From positions 19,034,001 through 19,098,000 of the forward strand of contig NC_046679.1 of the NCBI RefSeq assembly GCF_009870125.1: DNA of 64,000 nucleotides, written 5' to 3'. Below the pieces are notes generated by a model. The model searched no databases. It saw nothing but the letters and a program-made list of their open reading frames with translations, and was not told the origin of the DNA. The DNA comes from Drosophila pseudoobscura (lineage: Eukaryota; Arthropoda; Insecta; Diptera; Drosophilidae). A program made the position numbers and the translations under genes. This document shows, piece by piece, positions 11,301 to 21,169 of the stretch (its first letter is position 1; each line of letters begins with the position of its first letter).

Positions 11301-12157
11301 TGAAAACAATATAACACATTTTGTTAAGCAATTTTAAGATATCTTACAGTTATAATACAACAACTTATATCTTACAAACACTAAAACAGAAACAATATTT
11401 TTATTTATTTTTTTTTTTTAATTTTAACCTATGTAACTTTGTGGTTCTATCTTGAAGCAAAGATATTTTACAGTTTTAAAAAAAATACTCCCCCAAATAT
11501 ATATGTATGTAAGCATATCACCTAATTCTATTTTTACAAGGTAGATTGGTTCCTGAAAAAACTGTTTAACCTATTAAAATTAAGGGAAAAATTAGGGAAT
11601 GTTGGAAAAACATATTTCCGAATAAAAAAATGTCTTTACTAAACACGTCTATTGCAAAAATATAGTCCCCTTAAATCAAAAAAAAGAATTCCCCTACATT
11701 TTTGCTTTTTACAATTGCTCAGGCTAGTGAATTTGCACATACTCTTCAGGGGCACAACTATTTTGGGACCTTGCTTCAATCGCACCGCCTGCTCAAGACG
11801 CTTGTTCCCCACTTGTCACTTATAAAGCTATCTGTCCTTACTTTGCCAAAGACCTTTGCAAACCATCTCCTTCGCGACTGTTAAACATGATCTAAGCTTT
11901 ATGGTTATTCAACTGAAAATATTATGACCGATCTCAAAGCTATTAAAAACCCGTCGTGATGTTGTGAATTGTAGAGTTAGTTGTAAAATACGAATACATA
12001 CCTTTTTCCACACAAAAGGTACAAAAAACAACCAGTAAAACCATAGAGTTACTAAAACAATTATGCAAACATATAGTATACTTTTTGGGTCCAAGCATTT
12101 TACAAGATAGATTACTTGTGTTTTCAGAAACATAGAACAGACTGATATCTGCTCCAT
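8367..12157 (-). CDS. nvd: Neverland, Rieske cholesterol 7-desaturase (6 exons)
   Basis: Reconstructed exons, 5' to 3' on the minus strand: 12157-12002, 11293-10900, 10836-10536, 8931-8820, 8766-8593, 8525-8367. All junctions are GT-AG and the phases agree, giving 431 residues, as expected for the family. Neverland converts cholesterol to 7-dehydrocholesterol, the first step of ecdysteroid synthesis in the prothoracic gland. Residues 28-50 are a hydrophobic membrane anchor, encoded alone in exon 1. The Rieske [2Fe-2S] ligands are C141, H143, C161 and H164 (CPHLG and CPFHQW). The mononuclear iron site is E245-x3-D249-x2-H252-x4-H257. Exons 4-6 are short but continue the frame with 'HIAEIALTHSLK', 'VVHRFYGPRW' and 'FERDINMWNHKVF', the conserved C-terminal half. 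Intron 2 is 63 bp, so the frame stays open across it. Intron 3 (8932-10535) is filled with repeat elements. The ATG at 12157 is preceded by an in-frame stop. The gene looks intact. An untranslated first exon may lie further upstream. Confidence 0.93.
9184..9680. mobile_element. Inverted-repeat element in nvd intron 3 carrying a retroelement ORF1 piece
   Basis: The arms 'aaaaagtgtcgtgctcggct' (around 9221-9240) and its inverted counterpart 'agccgtgcacgacacttttt' (around 9633-9652) face each other over about 430 bp. Between them, on the minus strand, lies coding-like sequence (about 9290-9480) reading 'GLVSDAIAK', 'LHYSCEACR' and 'RQTRSGFKEL'. This resembles the cysteine-rich ORF1 start of CR1-type elements seen at 49490-49650. 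A copy of the arm sequence occurs at 53215-53375. I cannot assign a superfamily. Confidence 0.55.
9840..10415 (+). repeat. DINE-like repeat copy in nvd intron 3
   Basis: It has the full order of family blocks: 'gagtatcggggtatattaga', the 'aaggaatcgtttccgacc' block, 'gagtcgattgagccatgtct', TCCG repeats, the CCGCCCACTTCCGCCCCCAC block and a 24-nt hairpin at 10381-10404. It is spliced out with the nvd intron. Confidence 0.75.
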
Positions 12158-13730
12158 TACTATCTAGAAATATAAAATTCACATTCACATTATGCAAAAA
12201 ACGATAAATAAACATGCAAAACAATGCCACAAATATTAAACACAAGCACAGTTTATCTCTCAATGTTGATATAGCGATTAGATCATGCGTATTGAAGCGC
12301 AAGCTTAAGATAACTATTGCAGACTCCGATTTTTATAGCACTGAATTTTCTTTGATGGTATCTGTATTTCGAATAAATTTTAGTCTTTATTTGCAACTCT
12401 AATTGTAAAGGTTCGTAGAAGTATACATAGCTCGAAAGAATCACGGGAATATAGATATGTACATACATAAATAAACAAATACAAGTCTTCACAATACGAT
12501 TTTTATTCCGGTGCTTCTGGGTTACCGTTCCTCATTAAAATTCAACTGGAGTGGTACGTGATCTACAACAAAATTTACATGTGCATGCCCAAAACATGCA
12601 TACATACATATGTACATATGTATACACCGCATGCGGTTCTAATTCAGAAAAGACAAAACAAGTAGAACGAAGTAATGGATTCTTCTGACCATAGCTTACT
12701 CAACATAAAATTCTTGAAACACTAAATTTTAAATGATTATTCAAGGGTATGAGACTTAATAAAATCTTTAGTTCCAAGTAGGTTTAGTATTATTGGGATG
12801 AAAAATTCCAAAGTTAGGATATTATAAAGTCTGTATGTAGTTGTATCGGCTATTGTACCCGGCTGGCTATTGAATCCGATAGAGAATATATGCATATATG
12901 TACACGTATATATACATTTTAAGGTCTGGAAAACACTTCTTTCTGACTGTTATACATACATATGAACACCGTGTGCTCTACAAATATAAGGTACACATAC
13001 ATATAAACTGTAACCAAATCCAGTAAGGAATTTAACTTTGACAATACGAATTTAATATACCCTTTGCAGTAGAGTAGCAAGACATAACCGTCCATAGACA
13101 TTGACCACCAAACATCAAATCAAAACCGAGAAATTCGTAAATCTTCGAAATGTAATTTAAATAAGTTGCAACACGACTGTATTGGCAACTCATTTGAAAA
13201 AATACAGGAGCGTGAGTTCCCAAAAAGTTTTGAGTTGCTGTTCCTTTGCGACTTTATACCCTGTATATTAAATGATATGATGTCAATTTGGACGAGGCAA
13301 GTCCAGCTTTAAAGGGGACAAATGGAAAGATGCAATTTTACGGATGTGATCGAATTGTATAAGTACAAAGCCTGCATAGCAAAGAACAGTTAAACATTTT
13401 TTTTTTAAATTAGCTTCTGGTATTGATTTTGAAACCAAGAAGAAACATTTCAAATTACTAATTTCAATAAAATACTAGACTACAACTGTAGAATATAGAA
13501 ACAGTGCAGGAAACCAAAACCAAATGTCCAATTCGAAATAAAATTGATATCCGTATGTATTCCTTATTTAACAACTATCTCAAGTCATTTTTCGAAATCG
13601 GCCGTATCGCACGACAATATACTCTAGCTTTCAAAGGAATGATTGTTAAAAGAAAGGGCAAACTTATGAGCAAACTTGTTATATTATAAGTTTATATATA
13701 AAGATCTATAGACATCCAAGGCTGGCAAAA
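12158..13730. other. nvd upstream / intergenic region
   Basis: No supported coding sequence. CATACATATGTA microsatellites are at 12598-12622 and 12950-12966. The region should contain the nvd promoter, but I cannot point to a TATA box or initiator with confidence. A TTGAGTTGC piece at 13229-13250 resembles the end of the dispersed hairpin repeats. Confidence 0.5.
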
Positions 13731-13739
13731 ATCCTCTAG

Positions 13740-15665
13740 CTGAACTCTCCACGAGGGTGCCGGCTGGGCAATGGACACTGCATTATCCCGGGCGAGGGTA
13801 ATGCACTGTCACTTGCCCTGCCCGGGATAATGTAATGTCCAGCTAAGGCAATGGTCCATCGCCTTCCCGATCTAGAGTCGGGGGAACTGAACCAACTGAA
13901 CCAACTGAACTGAAGACATAAAACGCTAGGAGGTGGTCCCCCCGAAAAAATTTAGCCTATGGACCTTCTGACCAAACATGGAGGCTGAAAAGGAGCGAAC
14001 ACGGGTTGGGATGTCAACCCAAACGTCAGTGGAAAGCGTGACTGCTACCACCGGCGGGCACGGGGAGGAGCAAGGGAAGGGCCGAAGCGTTTCAGGGAGG
14101 GGATGAAGTCAAAAGCTCAGTATAAGGCGGCCCTCAAGTTAATGAGCCGGCTCCAGTGCAAGGCGGATATATCCCAAGAGGAGAAGTCTAAGCAAGCCTG
14201 GGCTGAGCAACGGGTACAGGAGGGTCGCGAACACTACGCGCAGCTGCCCCAGATGAAGGCAGCAAACGGTGGATTCGCCAACAAGGTGGAGGAGATGTTG
14301 GCCACCAAGAGGCAACGCTCGATCGAGAGTGCTGCCAAAGATACTCCGGCGAGCATGCGCCAACGCGGGCCCAAGGCGGCCACCCCCCAGCCGAAGGCAA
14401 GGAAGCCGAGACAGAAGGCCATGAGCGAAGTGTCCAAGAGACATCTCATTGTGGCCTTCATCGACCGCAGTGACGAGAACGGGAAGATGACGGCGGCGCA
14501 GTGGAAGTTAGTCCACGCGCAGCTTGTTGAATCACAGTTCACGCGAATGGGGGAGGACCCCAGCGCTCCCATGCCCACGTTCGATGGCTGAACGGGGTCA
14601 AGATCCTCAAATGTAACGACGACCCCACGCGGCAGTGGCTGGTGCAGAAGGTGCCCCTACTGGAAGCTCTGTGGGAGGGGGCCAAGCTGGAGGTGGTAGA
14701 CAGCGAGCTGATCCCGTCCATACCAAAGGCGAAGGTGCTCTTCCCCATTGCTATCCAGGGGGAGCGAGCACTGAAGCTGCTGCAAAGGCAAAATCCGGAC
14801 GTGCCAACGGCTGACTGGAAGGTGCTGTATGCGAGTAGCCCACTACCCAACGAGGGGGGCCAGCATGTTATCCTCCACATCAGCAAGGAGGCAGAGGATA
14901 TTTTGTATTTCAAGTTCGGGAAAATGGAGTGGGGCGTAGGTAGCGTCTACCTACGACTGCAAAACCGCTAAACCGAGGATAATGATGCGCACACCCTTCA
15001 GTCAGGCGATGTCGATGGTCTTGAAACCATAGTGGAGGCCGCCCAGGGTCTTGCGCTGAACGACTTGCGTGACCTGACAATTATAGTCAACCCGTCGAGT
15101 GAGGTTGAGTTAGCCACCAATGACACTAATGGTGCTGCAACTCAACCTCCATAAAAGCAAGATAGCGTCGGCGGAGCTCCTCATTGCCATAGAGCAAGGG
15201 CCCGCTGACATTGCTTTAGTCCAGGAGCCGTGGATTGCGTGAGGCAATTCTGTGGCCGGACTAAAGTCCTCAAATTATAACCTTCTCTACTCAACATCGG
15301 TAAACAGGAACAGAACCGCCGTTCTCGTACGGAAGGGAATCCATGCTCAACATCGGTAAACAGGAACAGAACCGCCGTACTCGTACGGAAGGGAATCCAT
15401 GCTCATCTTATGTTTAATTACAGCACGGACGACCTGACGGTTGTGATGCTGGAGAGTGAGGAAAAGTGCCTTATGGCATCTTCCTGCTACATGGCACACA
15501 ATAGGCCCGCGCCACCGGAAGAACTTAGGTGTCTGGTGACAGAAGCCGGCTCCAAAATCACCCAACTAAACAAGGGGCGCTGCCGCATTACGCGCGACGT
15601 GTTAGCCGAACTGATCGCAAACATGCTGGCAAAATATATTGTAGCGACTATAAGTTGTCATGCCT
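13740..15665 (+). mobile_element. LOA/R1-group non-LTR retrotransposon, 5' part, dead
   Basis: A GC-rich block in an AT-rich surround. The 5' leader (13740-14100) contains a 21-bp inverted repeat (13773-13793 with 13820-13840). ORF1 follows in two frames (see the next entry). ORF2 begins near 15130 with 'LHKSKIASAELLIAIEQGP' and 'IALVQEPWIA', the start of an apurinic-type endonuclease. It resumes at 15410 with 'DLTVVMLESEEKCLMASSCY' and ends abruptly near 15665. A 56-bp tandem duplication (15292-15403) disrupts the frame. The reverse transcriptase is missing. Confidence 0.75.
14103..14971 (+). pseudogene. ORF1 of the LOA/R1-group element (frameshifted)
   Basis: The first frame (14103-14591, 162 residues) is a basic, Q/K-rich segment with 'AMSEVSKRHLIVAFIDRSDE'. 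The second frame (14642-14971) carries 'WLVQKVPLLEALWEGAKLEV', 'PKAKVLFPIAIQ' and 'LLQRQNPDVPTADWKV', the domain (DUF4780-like by memory) found in ORF1 of Drosophila LOA-type elements. A frameshift near 14590 separates them. The codon use is GC-rich, unlike the host genes here. Confidence 0.65.
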
Positions 15666-15714
15666 GTTAACAAAAATAGGCAGCCGGAGCACACAGTTTG
15701 TTCGGAACGGAAGC

Positions 15715-15815
15715 TAAAGAATACGTTAGACTTATATTCTAAGAAAACTATAACTAAACTTACTAAAAGAACTAAGAATGCATTCAAAATACAAATACAA
15801 TTACTAATTACGAGA
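15715..15815 (-). repeat. Dispersed repeat shared with 32185-32280
   Basis: The reverse complement reads TTAGTAATTGTATTTG, TTTTGAATGCATTCTTAG and TTAAGTTTAGTTATAG-like blocks. These match 32185-32280 on the plus strand with few differences. It is probably a transposon end, family unknown. Confidence 0.55.
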
Positions 15816-16099
15816 AAGGTATACCAGTATAGGTAATATAAGAAAAGGAAGGGTATTAGCAAAGACTATACAATACCAAGATGTTGCATGAGCGACCAAA
15901 AAGCTGTTCTATGGCGGGTCCTAACATTAGGACCCAAAAGGCACGAGGGAGCGCGCGGGGTTTCAATTCCCTTTTCGCCTGTACTTCGTCTCTACCGCGA
16001 CCCCGCTGTCAATCGGTTTCGTCTGTTCGGCAATGCCTTCACCAGCAACGAATTAATTCTGGACTCTCGAGCCTCAGCACCTTAGTGGTAGATATAATA
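15816..16099. other. Unassigned repeat-like sequence
   Basis: Higher GC (15890-16080) with no frame that continues a recognised protein. It lies between two retroelement remnants and is probably debris. Confidence 0.35.
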
Positions 16100-16935
16100 T
16101 AGTAGGGGGAATTTCCAAATATGAGACCATTGACGGTTCATGCAAGGAATAATTCAATCCACAAGAATCGTGAAGCTTATGTGGTTCAACAGATCAGGGC
16201 TATCTACGTCACCGTTGATCAAGTTCAGCATAAGAATTACACCAAGCATTTTTCTAAGGTTAACTGCGGATGGGAAGTATAATAATAGCAGTCCAGTTGT
16301 ACTTTGTACTGAGTGCACCGTACACGGGAGTTGTATTCTAAGATCGGAAGAAACAGCGAGGTAGAGAGAGTCTATGTAGGGGTCGTCAAATTCCTTTGGT
16401 CATATTTAGATTGGCCATGGTAAAACTGTGTTAAGAAAACTTTAGCTTGGCGTCTTATATAGCACCAAGATCATCCAGCAGGGTACTTCTCTCAAAAGAA
16501 CCACCACAGGGTATTGGGAGCCAACAAGAGGCTAGAACGATGAAATGCCATTACTTTGCATTTCGATGGCTGCCTAGATGGCTGCCGTGTGGTACTCCCG
16601 AAGAACCCTTTGCTGTTGAAGAGAGGGAGTTTTTGAAGAGGACTATTTGAGACCTGGAACAAAGATAACTAGAAATCCATCTCAGAAGGATGGGCAGAAA
16701 CCCTTAAAGGTCAAGTTTATATACTAAAAAGGAATAGTTCACAGAGTCGAATGCTTTACTAAAGTCGGTGTAAATAACATCCGTCTGTAAGTTACCTTGA
16801 AAACCTTTAATAATGAAAGCCTCCAAAAAGTTCATGGTGGTTGATCGCCGCCTTAGACCACCATTCTGAGTTGGAGATATAAGAGACTTGCAAAACTTTT
16901 GCAAGTGCGAAGTTACAATTTTCTCAAACATTTTA
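16100..16935 (-). pseudogene. CR1-clade non-LTR retrotransposon RT remnant
   Basis: On the minus strand, 16704-16931 reads 'FEKIVTSHLQKFCKSLISP', then 'RRRSTTMNFLEAF' and 'DVIYTDFSKAFDSVNYSFLV', the central reverse-transcriptase segment. The part at 16100-16400 reads as the C-terminal end in broken frames. Other pieces of the same family lie at 23500-24170, 28797-29040, 35620-36840, 38700-39010 and 43320-45800. Numerous stops are present. Confidence 0.7.
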
Positions 16936-17444
16936 CGAATAGCGGATAGCTTTGCTATACTTTGAATATCGTTTCAAGCCGATAAATGCTTTCATTCGGA
17001 TTGGAACCGCCAGTTGTTTCCTTCACATGACGCTGATGGGTCGCGACCATGAATGATGGTGCGATTGTTCCAACGATGTGGCAAAATCGCTCATATTGTC
17101 CAACAGGCAGCGCTTCTACATATACTGCAAAAACCTGCAACTCTGCCTATCAGCCGGTCAAATTATAAAAACATACAAATATATTTAACATAACCAACCG
17201 ACATTCTATTGTCACGTATTTTTGCGTTTTACTTTTTAAAACAAAACAGTCCGTTTTCATTTTGAGCGTTTTGAGATTTTGCATCAGAAGTTGCATCCGG
17301 AGCATATTGAAAAAGTTATATTTTTGTTCCTTTCTATTGTTCCCCGTCTAATAGTTCCGCAGCTCACTATTTCGATAACGATATCAAAATTATATATTTG
17401 TCAATCGTTCTGGTTGTTAGTGCTAAAGTCATAATTCGTACAAT
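16936..17444. other. ND-AGGG 5' flank
   Basis: It contains 'tttcgataacgatatcaaaa' (17370-17389), which has TATCGATA-like pieces near the expected transcription start. No other gene was found. Confidence 0.4.
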
Positions 17445-17856
17445 ATGAATATTGTTCGAAATTTTATGTCCTACCGTCTCGCTGTTGGTTATTATGCGCG
17501 CAATGCTCTGGGCAATCAAATATTAAAAAGAGGTAGTCATGTGTAAGTATTCATTAATAATTTTATCCGAGTTCAGTTGATGTTATTATATAATATTATT
17601 CAGTGTGTCGTACCGAAGTGCTCCTCCGGAGCACTCAAAGGCAACTAAAATCGGAGCTGTAGTCGTTGGTGGAGCAATGTGGTGGTGGGTAATATGGCAC
17701 TTATGGCATGAACCCGATCACATAACGGTATGACCTTATCTATAAATATATATGCAATATATTAAGTTTTTTTTTAATTAATAGGGAGAATTCGACTACC
17801 CTACCCCATCAGAATGGACCAATTCAGAGTTGGGTATTCCAAAAGATGATGCATAA
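17445..17856 (+). CDS. ND-AGGG: ND-AGGG (NDUFB2), complex I accessory subunit (3 exons)
   Basis: Exons 17445-17542, 17604-17727 and 17785-17856 are joined at GT-AG sites in agreeing phase and give 97 residues. This is the small one-pass subunit of the membrane arm (beta subcomplex) of mitochondrial NADH:ubiquinone oxidoreductase. The N-terminus 'MNIVRNFMSYRLAV' is basic and amphipathic, as in a mitochondrial import signal. The single membrane helix lies around 'IGAVVVGGAMWWWVIWHLW', followed by the family signature 'HEPDHITGEFDYP' and an acidic C-terminus ending 'IPKDDA'. No defect is visible. Confidence 0.9.
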
Positions 17857-17908
17857 TGACTCGCTATGATCCAACAAGTCTCGTATTAAAAGTAGCTGAA
17901 AAAAATTA

Positions 17909-17914
17909 AATAAA
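17909..17914 (+). terminator. Poly(A) signal of ND-AGGG
   Basis: AATAAA 53 bases past the stop codon. Confidence 0.6.
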
Positions 17915-18700
17915 AACGCTTGGCGTTTATAATTTTATTATGTATCATTTTATACACGCCCTTGTAAAATGGACAAAGTGCAGTGGTGAATTCTTAAATC
18001 ATCTGTGACTACATCAAGGATTCACCTTCCTGACCAGCATAAAGAGACATGAATATTGGGATGTTTATATGCACAACTGTCTCGACTTTAAGTCTGTGCA
18101 CAATGGTTCAATGCATATAACTGAAGAAGGCGGTTTTCCGCTTACTTTGATTGGACATATCGGGCTGCTATTTTCGTGGCACAATGAACTCCTCTGAAAT
18201 GACTCGACCGATTTTCGTGATAAAATTTCAAGTTCAATAACAAACATTGTATTCCAAGAATTTAATATATTTGAGCAATGCCAATAAGACACAGAGGGGC
18301 CAATTTGAGTCGTCAAAGATCAAATCTGAAACCATGCGAGATATAAGAGTACGAATTTCAGGTGAACAAATCCAAGAAAACAATGCAGATGAGCGTGTGA
18401 GCATGGCGCAGTTACGCGAATCACAGTCGAGATGAACGAAATCCACAACTAGAACGGAGAGTAACACACAAAAATATATAGTCGACAGACATAGAGGAAT
18501 TGACCAACAACGCCAACAATTTCATCGAGCATTTATATCAAATGTATTTCTTCGACTAGCAAAACAACGTTTGCCGGGTCACCAGTAATATGTAACAATT
18601 AGGCAAGGCAAGAATTATAGACACCGACCAAAAATGATTGATTTACAAAATATCAATATTTTGATGTATCAGCCTCATTCTTGTCTGCACATTTATTCAG
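17915..18700. other. Intergenic sequence without recognised content
   Basis: No coding or repeat family recognised. Short frames only. Confidence 0.45.
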
Positions 18701-18747
18701 GCCCCTGCTGTGGCACCTATAATTCTAGCTCAGTTGAAACATTCAGC

Positions 18748-18850
18748 CAGGCTCCAGTTTTCACAAAAGTTTTCCGATTTACTTTTGAATTCACATAAAT
18801 TGATGCTCCCTTTTTCAAAACGAAAACATTTTACTTATTATTCGATTCGA
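18748..18850 (+). repeat. Single arm of the CAGGCT-CGGTTTTC inverted-repeat family
   Basis: The sequence 'caggctccagttttcacaaa' and what follows matches the right arm of the element at 40278-40810 (reverse complement) and the arm at 36938-37060. No facing arm was found nearby. Confidence 0.5.
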
Positions 18851-18984
18851 TGTTTGTGTCGTTTTGGTAGAAGCGGTGGACGTGAACTTAGATTAAGGTG
18901 TTCGATGACGAAGAGGACTGACTAACGAAAGGGTCGACGCAGTGGATAATAAATAGTAAGAGCGTACGTACCAAAAACTTAAGA

Positions 18985-19640
18985 GAAAAGTTCTTACCGT
19001 GTCTTAACAGCTTTTAACGGCTGCTGCTCCGATCATACTCCCCCCATTGAAAGTCCAGGATCCAAGATTTAACAGGATCCTCAACTGAAAAGGACCCACA
19101 GCTTGTCCAGATGGGGTCTGCAGGATGGCAACTCGCACAGCGCCATCAGCTCCAGCGATAACCTTGGTCACCCGCGCTAAGGGCAACTTCAACGATGGCA
19201 AGTTTTCATCCTTGATTCCAGCGAAACGATCCCAAGTCGCGATAGAAATGCTGTTTGGCCGTCTTTACTGCTGCCTTCAACAAGCCGACGAAATGCGGCG
19301 AGCGAGGCGTTGTGAATGCAATGTGCTGCACTATGCTTCTCGCTCATAAATAGCAATCAAAGGTCCTCTAATTCGTTCCTTGCTCCCACGAAATGATGCG
19401 CTCAAGAAAGCAGCAATGATTAGGTCCTGCAGTACTCGGTCGTACGGTAAGGCAGCCATGTTTTGCTCCACAAGACGAGGTCTGGACCGGGAGTACATGA
19501 GGAATTTCGCTTCAAGTCCCGACTGCGGACCAGCATGGTGATAAGTCCGATGAAATGGCGTGATGATGACGAAATGGGCAAAATAGTTGGTTGGCGTACA
19601 TCAAAACGTTGAGTACCGCAGGTGACCACCAACAGGAATT
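18985..19640 (-). pseudogene. BEL/Pao LTR retrotransposon, integrase C-terminal remnant
   Basis: The minus-strand pieces, in order, are 'KMAALPYDRVLQDLIIAAF' (about 19460-19400), 'FTTPRSPHFVGLLKAAVKTA' (about 19320-19260) and 'LARVTKVIAGADGAVRVAIL' (about 19190-19130). These fit the end of the integrase and the following domain of BEL/Pao polyproteins. Frameshifts and stops are frequent and no LTR is recognised. Confidence 0.7.
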
Positions 19641-19683
19641 AAACCAAAGTCATCTATAAAGGACGATAGCGATATGATACAGG

Positions 19684-19800
19684 TCAAGGTCCGATATCAC
19701 AGGAGTGTGGATACCAAATTTGGTTGCTCTAGCTTTTATAGTCGATCTCAGAGACTCATCTCAGAACTCATATTTTGCAATAGATTTTTATCCGCAGGTT
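19684..19800 (+). repeat. Internal block of the DINE-like repeat
   Basis: Near-identical to 3043-3125, including 'gatatcacaggagtgtggat' and 'accaaatttggttgctct'. Confidence 0.6.
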
Positions 19801-19858
19801 CGGCGGTTCGTTACCTGCGCGACTAAATTAAACACACAAAATGCAATATAATTTTTTT

Positions 19859-19864
19859 TTTATT
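19859..19864 (-). terminator. Poly(A) signal of RpL15
   Basis: AATAAA on the minus strand, 60 bases past the RpL15 stop. Confidence 0.6.
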
Positions 19865-19923
19865 CTTTCAAATACATCACTGTTATTCAAAAGCCGCGTT
19901 CGACGGAAATGAAACTTTACAAT

Positions 19924-20733
19924 TTAACGTTTCCTGTGCATATGCTCACGGTTCTTGCGCTTCCAGGCAGCACGTCTAGATCCGCCAATTGTCTGGGAAT
20001 ATCTATAGCCCTTGCCAATACCACGGGAGCTCTTACCGGCAGAGGTAAGACCACGAAGCTCGCGATGCTTGTGCACATGCTTGCATATCCAGTTGATTTT
20101 AGGATCACGGCGAATCGCACTATGATGAGTGTCAATCAAAATGACCTCAAAGTACTTGTATGAAGCGTCTTGTGCAATCCAATAGGAATTTAAGACACGC
20201 AATCCACCAAGTCTACGGCCGACACGTTCCTAGGAAAAAAAAAACAATAGTTCAACTATTAGTTTTAATGAAACATATAGGTATATAGTTATTTATATTG
20301 GAAAATAATTTCAGACATCTAAGGAAGTTATGTCAACATTTTTTTTTTTGACCAAAAATTTTTGTCATCATGAGAAGAAAAATTATATTTTGTACAACTC
20401 TTTTTTTTTATTCTTTTTACATACCTCGGCAATTGACTGCAATCCGCGATAGGGTTTAAGTTGGTTAACGCCATGGCTTTTTGGCTTGCCGTAGGTGCAA
20501 CCTTTTGGCACTGGACGCTTGCGACCTCCACGGCGGACACGAATCCTGTAAATAACGAATCCTTGTTTGGCCCGGTATCCCAAACGACGTGCCTTGTCTG
20601 GGCGCGTGGGTCTAGGCGAACGATGAAGTTTCGTCAACTGGCGGTACTGCCAGACGCGTATACGCAGCAAGTAACGCATAACATCACTTTGCTTCTTCCT
20701 ATACAGTTCTTGCATATAACGATAGGCCCCCAT
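19924..20733 (-). CDS. RpL15: 60S ribosomal protein eL15 (2 coding exons)
   Basis: Coding exons 20733-20425 and 20229-19924 are joined GT-AG in phase 0 and give 204 residues, the exact family length. eL15 is a core structural protein of the large cytosolic ribosomal subunit. It starts '[19 protein letters not shown]'. The middle has the basic '[16 protein letters not shown]' segment, and it ends '[14 protein letters not shown]'. The start is fixed by the invariant MGAY and by the acceptor at 20752-20753, which places 18 bases of untranslated sequence in the same exon. A non-coding 5' exon with a pyrimidine-tract start lies at 21135-21166. No defect is seen. Confidence 0.95.
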
Positions 20734-21134
20734 TTCCAATGCTTGATAGACCTAGTAACAAATTTATATGTTATTTATATATTTAATAACAGTCACATCA
20801 TCGGTCCATCAATTCATTTGACTGTAAAGTCATTTTAAATCCAAAGATGTGCATTTTGTTATCTATAATTTAAATATCAATAAGGGTTTAATATATGTTC
20901 AAATTTATTCAGAAGGTAGACTAGCTTCAAATATTTAAAAATATATTTAGGTCGTCCAGCCAAAGTAAAATATGCAAGAAATATTTGACGCATAACGAGG
21001 TCTACGATATATATAGAAAAATGAACTCCGGTATTGCTGATCGACACAATAAATTAAAAAATAACACACTAAACGAAAGATTGCAAAGGTATCAATAGAT
21101 TCTTTACATCCAATATTATACACACCCTGCTTAC

Positions 21135-21166
21135 AAGACGACCAAATTCTAAAAGAAGGAAGGAAG
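21135..21166 (-). promoter_or_regulatory. RpL15: RpL15 5' untranslated exon with TOP-type start
   Basis: On the minus strand, a CTTCCTTCCTTCTTTT tract (21166-21151) is followed by a short exon ending CGTCTT with donor GTAAGC at 21134. It fits the 5' terminal oligopyrimidine start of ribosomal protein mRNAs and would splice to the acceptor at 20752. This is inferred from pattern, not transcript evidence. Confidence 0.6.
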
Positions 21167-21169
21167 TGA

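Noticed and set aside
11943-12302. 119-residue hydrophobic reading frame upstream of nvd
   Set aside because: It overlaps nvd exon 1 in another frame. The nvd frame explains the membrane segment and the splice donor.
14234-14913. Minus-strand frames of over 100 residues
   Set aside because: They are shadows of the GC-rich retroelement ORF1 on the plus strand.
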